From: Hymenobacter glacialis
GTDB lineage: Bacteria; Bacteroidota; Bacteroidia; Cytophagales; Hymenobacteraceae
Reading direction: 5' to 3'
Length of the DNA: 64,000 nt
Assembly: GCF_001816165.1 (NCBI RefSeq)
Contig: NZ_MDZC01000101.1
Location: forward strand, 1-64,000
Positions within the stretch are counted from its first letter, which is position 1, and each line of letters starts with the position of its first letter. A program made the translations under genes and the position numbers. The notes under the pieces were generated by a model that saw only the letters and a program-made list of their open reading frames with translations, was not told the DNA's origin and ran no database searches. This document shows, piece after piece, positions 63,158 to 64,000 of the stretch.

Positions 63158-63868
63158 GTGAAAACACCCTTCGTTATACTTACCGTTTTTTGCCTGTGGG
63201 CAACCAGTAGCCACGCACAGAAAAAGTCTGCCAAAGCGGGCGCTCCCGTGCAGTCTAAACTGGAGAAAGGCACCACCGGACCCGATGGCAACCGGGTGGG
63301 AAAATGGAATTTCTACAACCGCAAGGAAGAGTTGGAGCTGACCGTTGACTACGATTCGAGCCGCGTTTCCTTTATGCAAGAAGATACGACGCGTTACCTG
63401 GTGCAAGTGGGGGAAGAATGGCAGCCCAAACGCCTGGCGCGGGCGCCGCGCCCGATGGGCAGCGCCGACCATCGCCTGGCAACCCTGCAAGGCGCGTTGC
63501 GCTACCCCGTGAGCGCCCTTATGGGGCAGCAGCAAGGCACCATGCTGCTGTCCTACATTGTAGACCCCAACGGCCACACCCGCGATTACGTGGTTGAAAA
63601 GAGCGTGAGTACTGCTTGCAACAACGAGGTGTGGCGGGCCTTACAGACGCTGCCCGATAACTGGATACCCGCAATTTACCAAGGCCGCCCGGTGGCCGCG
63701 CGCTTCTATTTGACCGTTAAATTTCAGATAATGAGTTCGGCAGAATGGCGCAGATTCAAAGAGGAGTACGAGGGCCGCGGCCAGTCGCCCGCCAGCGCTG
63801 CCAAAGTTGCTGCTGCCCCGTCGCCTCACTATGTTCAGGAGGTAGTTATAACTGCTGTTGCTCAATAA
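63158..63868 (+). CDS. Exported protein with TonB C-terminal-like domain
   Basis: A 236-residue protein. GTG at 63158 starts a signal peptide (VKTPFVILTVFCLWATSSHA), which is preferred to a TTG 24 codons upstream. Residues of about 40-80 contain a MORN-like unit (GPDGNRVGKWNFYNRKEELE). Residues of about 115-195 (ALRYPVSALMGQQQGTMLLS, then PNGHTRDYVVEKSVS) match the TonB C-terminal fold. No membrane anchor with a Pro-rich spacer is present, so it is probably not a true energy transducer but a periplasmic relative. The family is common in Bacteroidota. Confidence 0.8.
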   Translation: MKTPFVILTVFCLWATSSHAQKKSAKAGAPVQSKLEKGTTGPDGNRVGKWNFYNRKEELELTVDYDSSRVSFMQEDTTRYLVQVGEEWQPKRLARAPRPMGSADHRLATLQGALRYPVSALMGQQQGTMLLSYIVDPNGHTRDYVVEKSVSTACNNEVWRALQTLPDNWIPAIYQGRPVAARFYLTVKFQIMSSAEWRRFKEEYEGRGQSPASAAKVAAAPSPHYVQEVVITAVAQ

Positions 63869-63934
63869 AGAGGCAAAGGCCAACCCGATTCAGACAGGTT
63901 GGCGTGCTGCTTTTGGGCGCGGCTGCTAGCCGAA

Positions 63935-63974
63935 CCCCGCTTCCGGCTGTTTACACGGGGAGCGGGCTTTTTTG
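63935..63974 (+). terminator. Terminator after TonB-like gene
   Basis: CCCCGCTTCC pairs imperfectly with GGGGAGCGGG (one bulge), followed by a six-T run near the right edge. Confidence 0.65.
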
Positions 63975-64000
63975 CGTAAACTTCGGCCCCACTACTTCTT

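Overview
The window looks like chromosome of a GC-rich Bacteroidota, most probably a Hymenobacter-like member of the Cytophagales. The reasons are a protein with a type IX secretion (T9SS) C-terminal signal, DUF6799/DUF5683/DUF983/DUF3098/DUF6438 proteins, TAnnTTTG-type -7 promoter boxes, starts without Shine-Dalgarno sites, and gene neighbourhoods typical of the phylum: pyrG-yidC; parA-parB-DUF5683-dapB-lepB; tsaD divergent from tamB; ftsX-DUF3098-uppP-truB-ribF. No prophage, CRISPR array, plasmid gene set or classical insertion sequence is visible. The genus is inference; the phylum is well supported.

Layout. 1-6.4 kb: a partial NERD-like coiled-coil protein, a DUF6799 protein with a probable frameshift, a DUF421 membrane protein, a fluoride channel, an aldo/keto reductase, a transglutaminase-like protein and a DUF983 protein. 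6.5-13 kb: M1 peptidase, a fused SerB-SerA serine biosynthesis enzyme, a RAYT (REP-associated tyrosine transposase) element with 97-nt inverted repeats, and a PBP4-type carboxypeptidase. 13-20 kb: pyrG, yidC, a DUF6438 lipoprotein-like protein, an esterase and a peptide-binding lipoprotein. 20-30 kb: parA, parB, DUF5683, dapB, lepB, ung, apaG, two methyltransferases, kdsA and an anchored coiled-coil protein. 30-43 kb: cphA, tRNA-Cys, rpsA with an unusual tail, an orphan gene, a hydrolase, an FkbM methyltransferase, a desaturase, an HNH nuclease, an NlpC/P60 peptidase, smpB, a thioesterase and tsaD. 43-52.5 kb: tamB, then ftsX to ribF. 52.5-64 kb: accessory secreted proteins and a CoA-transferase whose two subunit genes are 2.7 kb apart.

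Most genes are housekeeping: nucleotide and amino-acid synthesis, envelope assembly (yidC, lepB, tamB, uppP, kdsA, ftsX), chromosome partition, and translation or tRNA modification (rpsA, smpB, truB, tsaD). The striking feature is between the genes. At least seven sequence families of palindromic elements occupy intergenic gaps, many built of short hairpins with three-base loops. One family is attached to a RAYT gene. In two convergent gene pairs (serA/dacB and lepB/ung) the outer tips of a palindrome supply the TAA stop codons of both flanking genes. This repeat landscape, and its fit to gene ends, is the best candidate here for something under-described.
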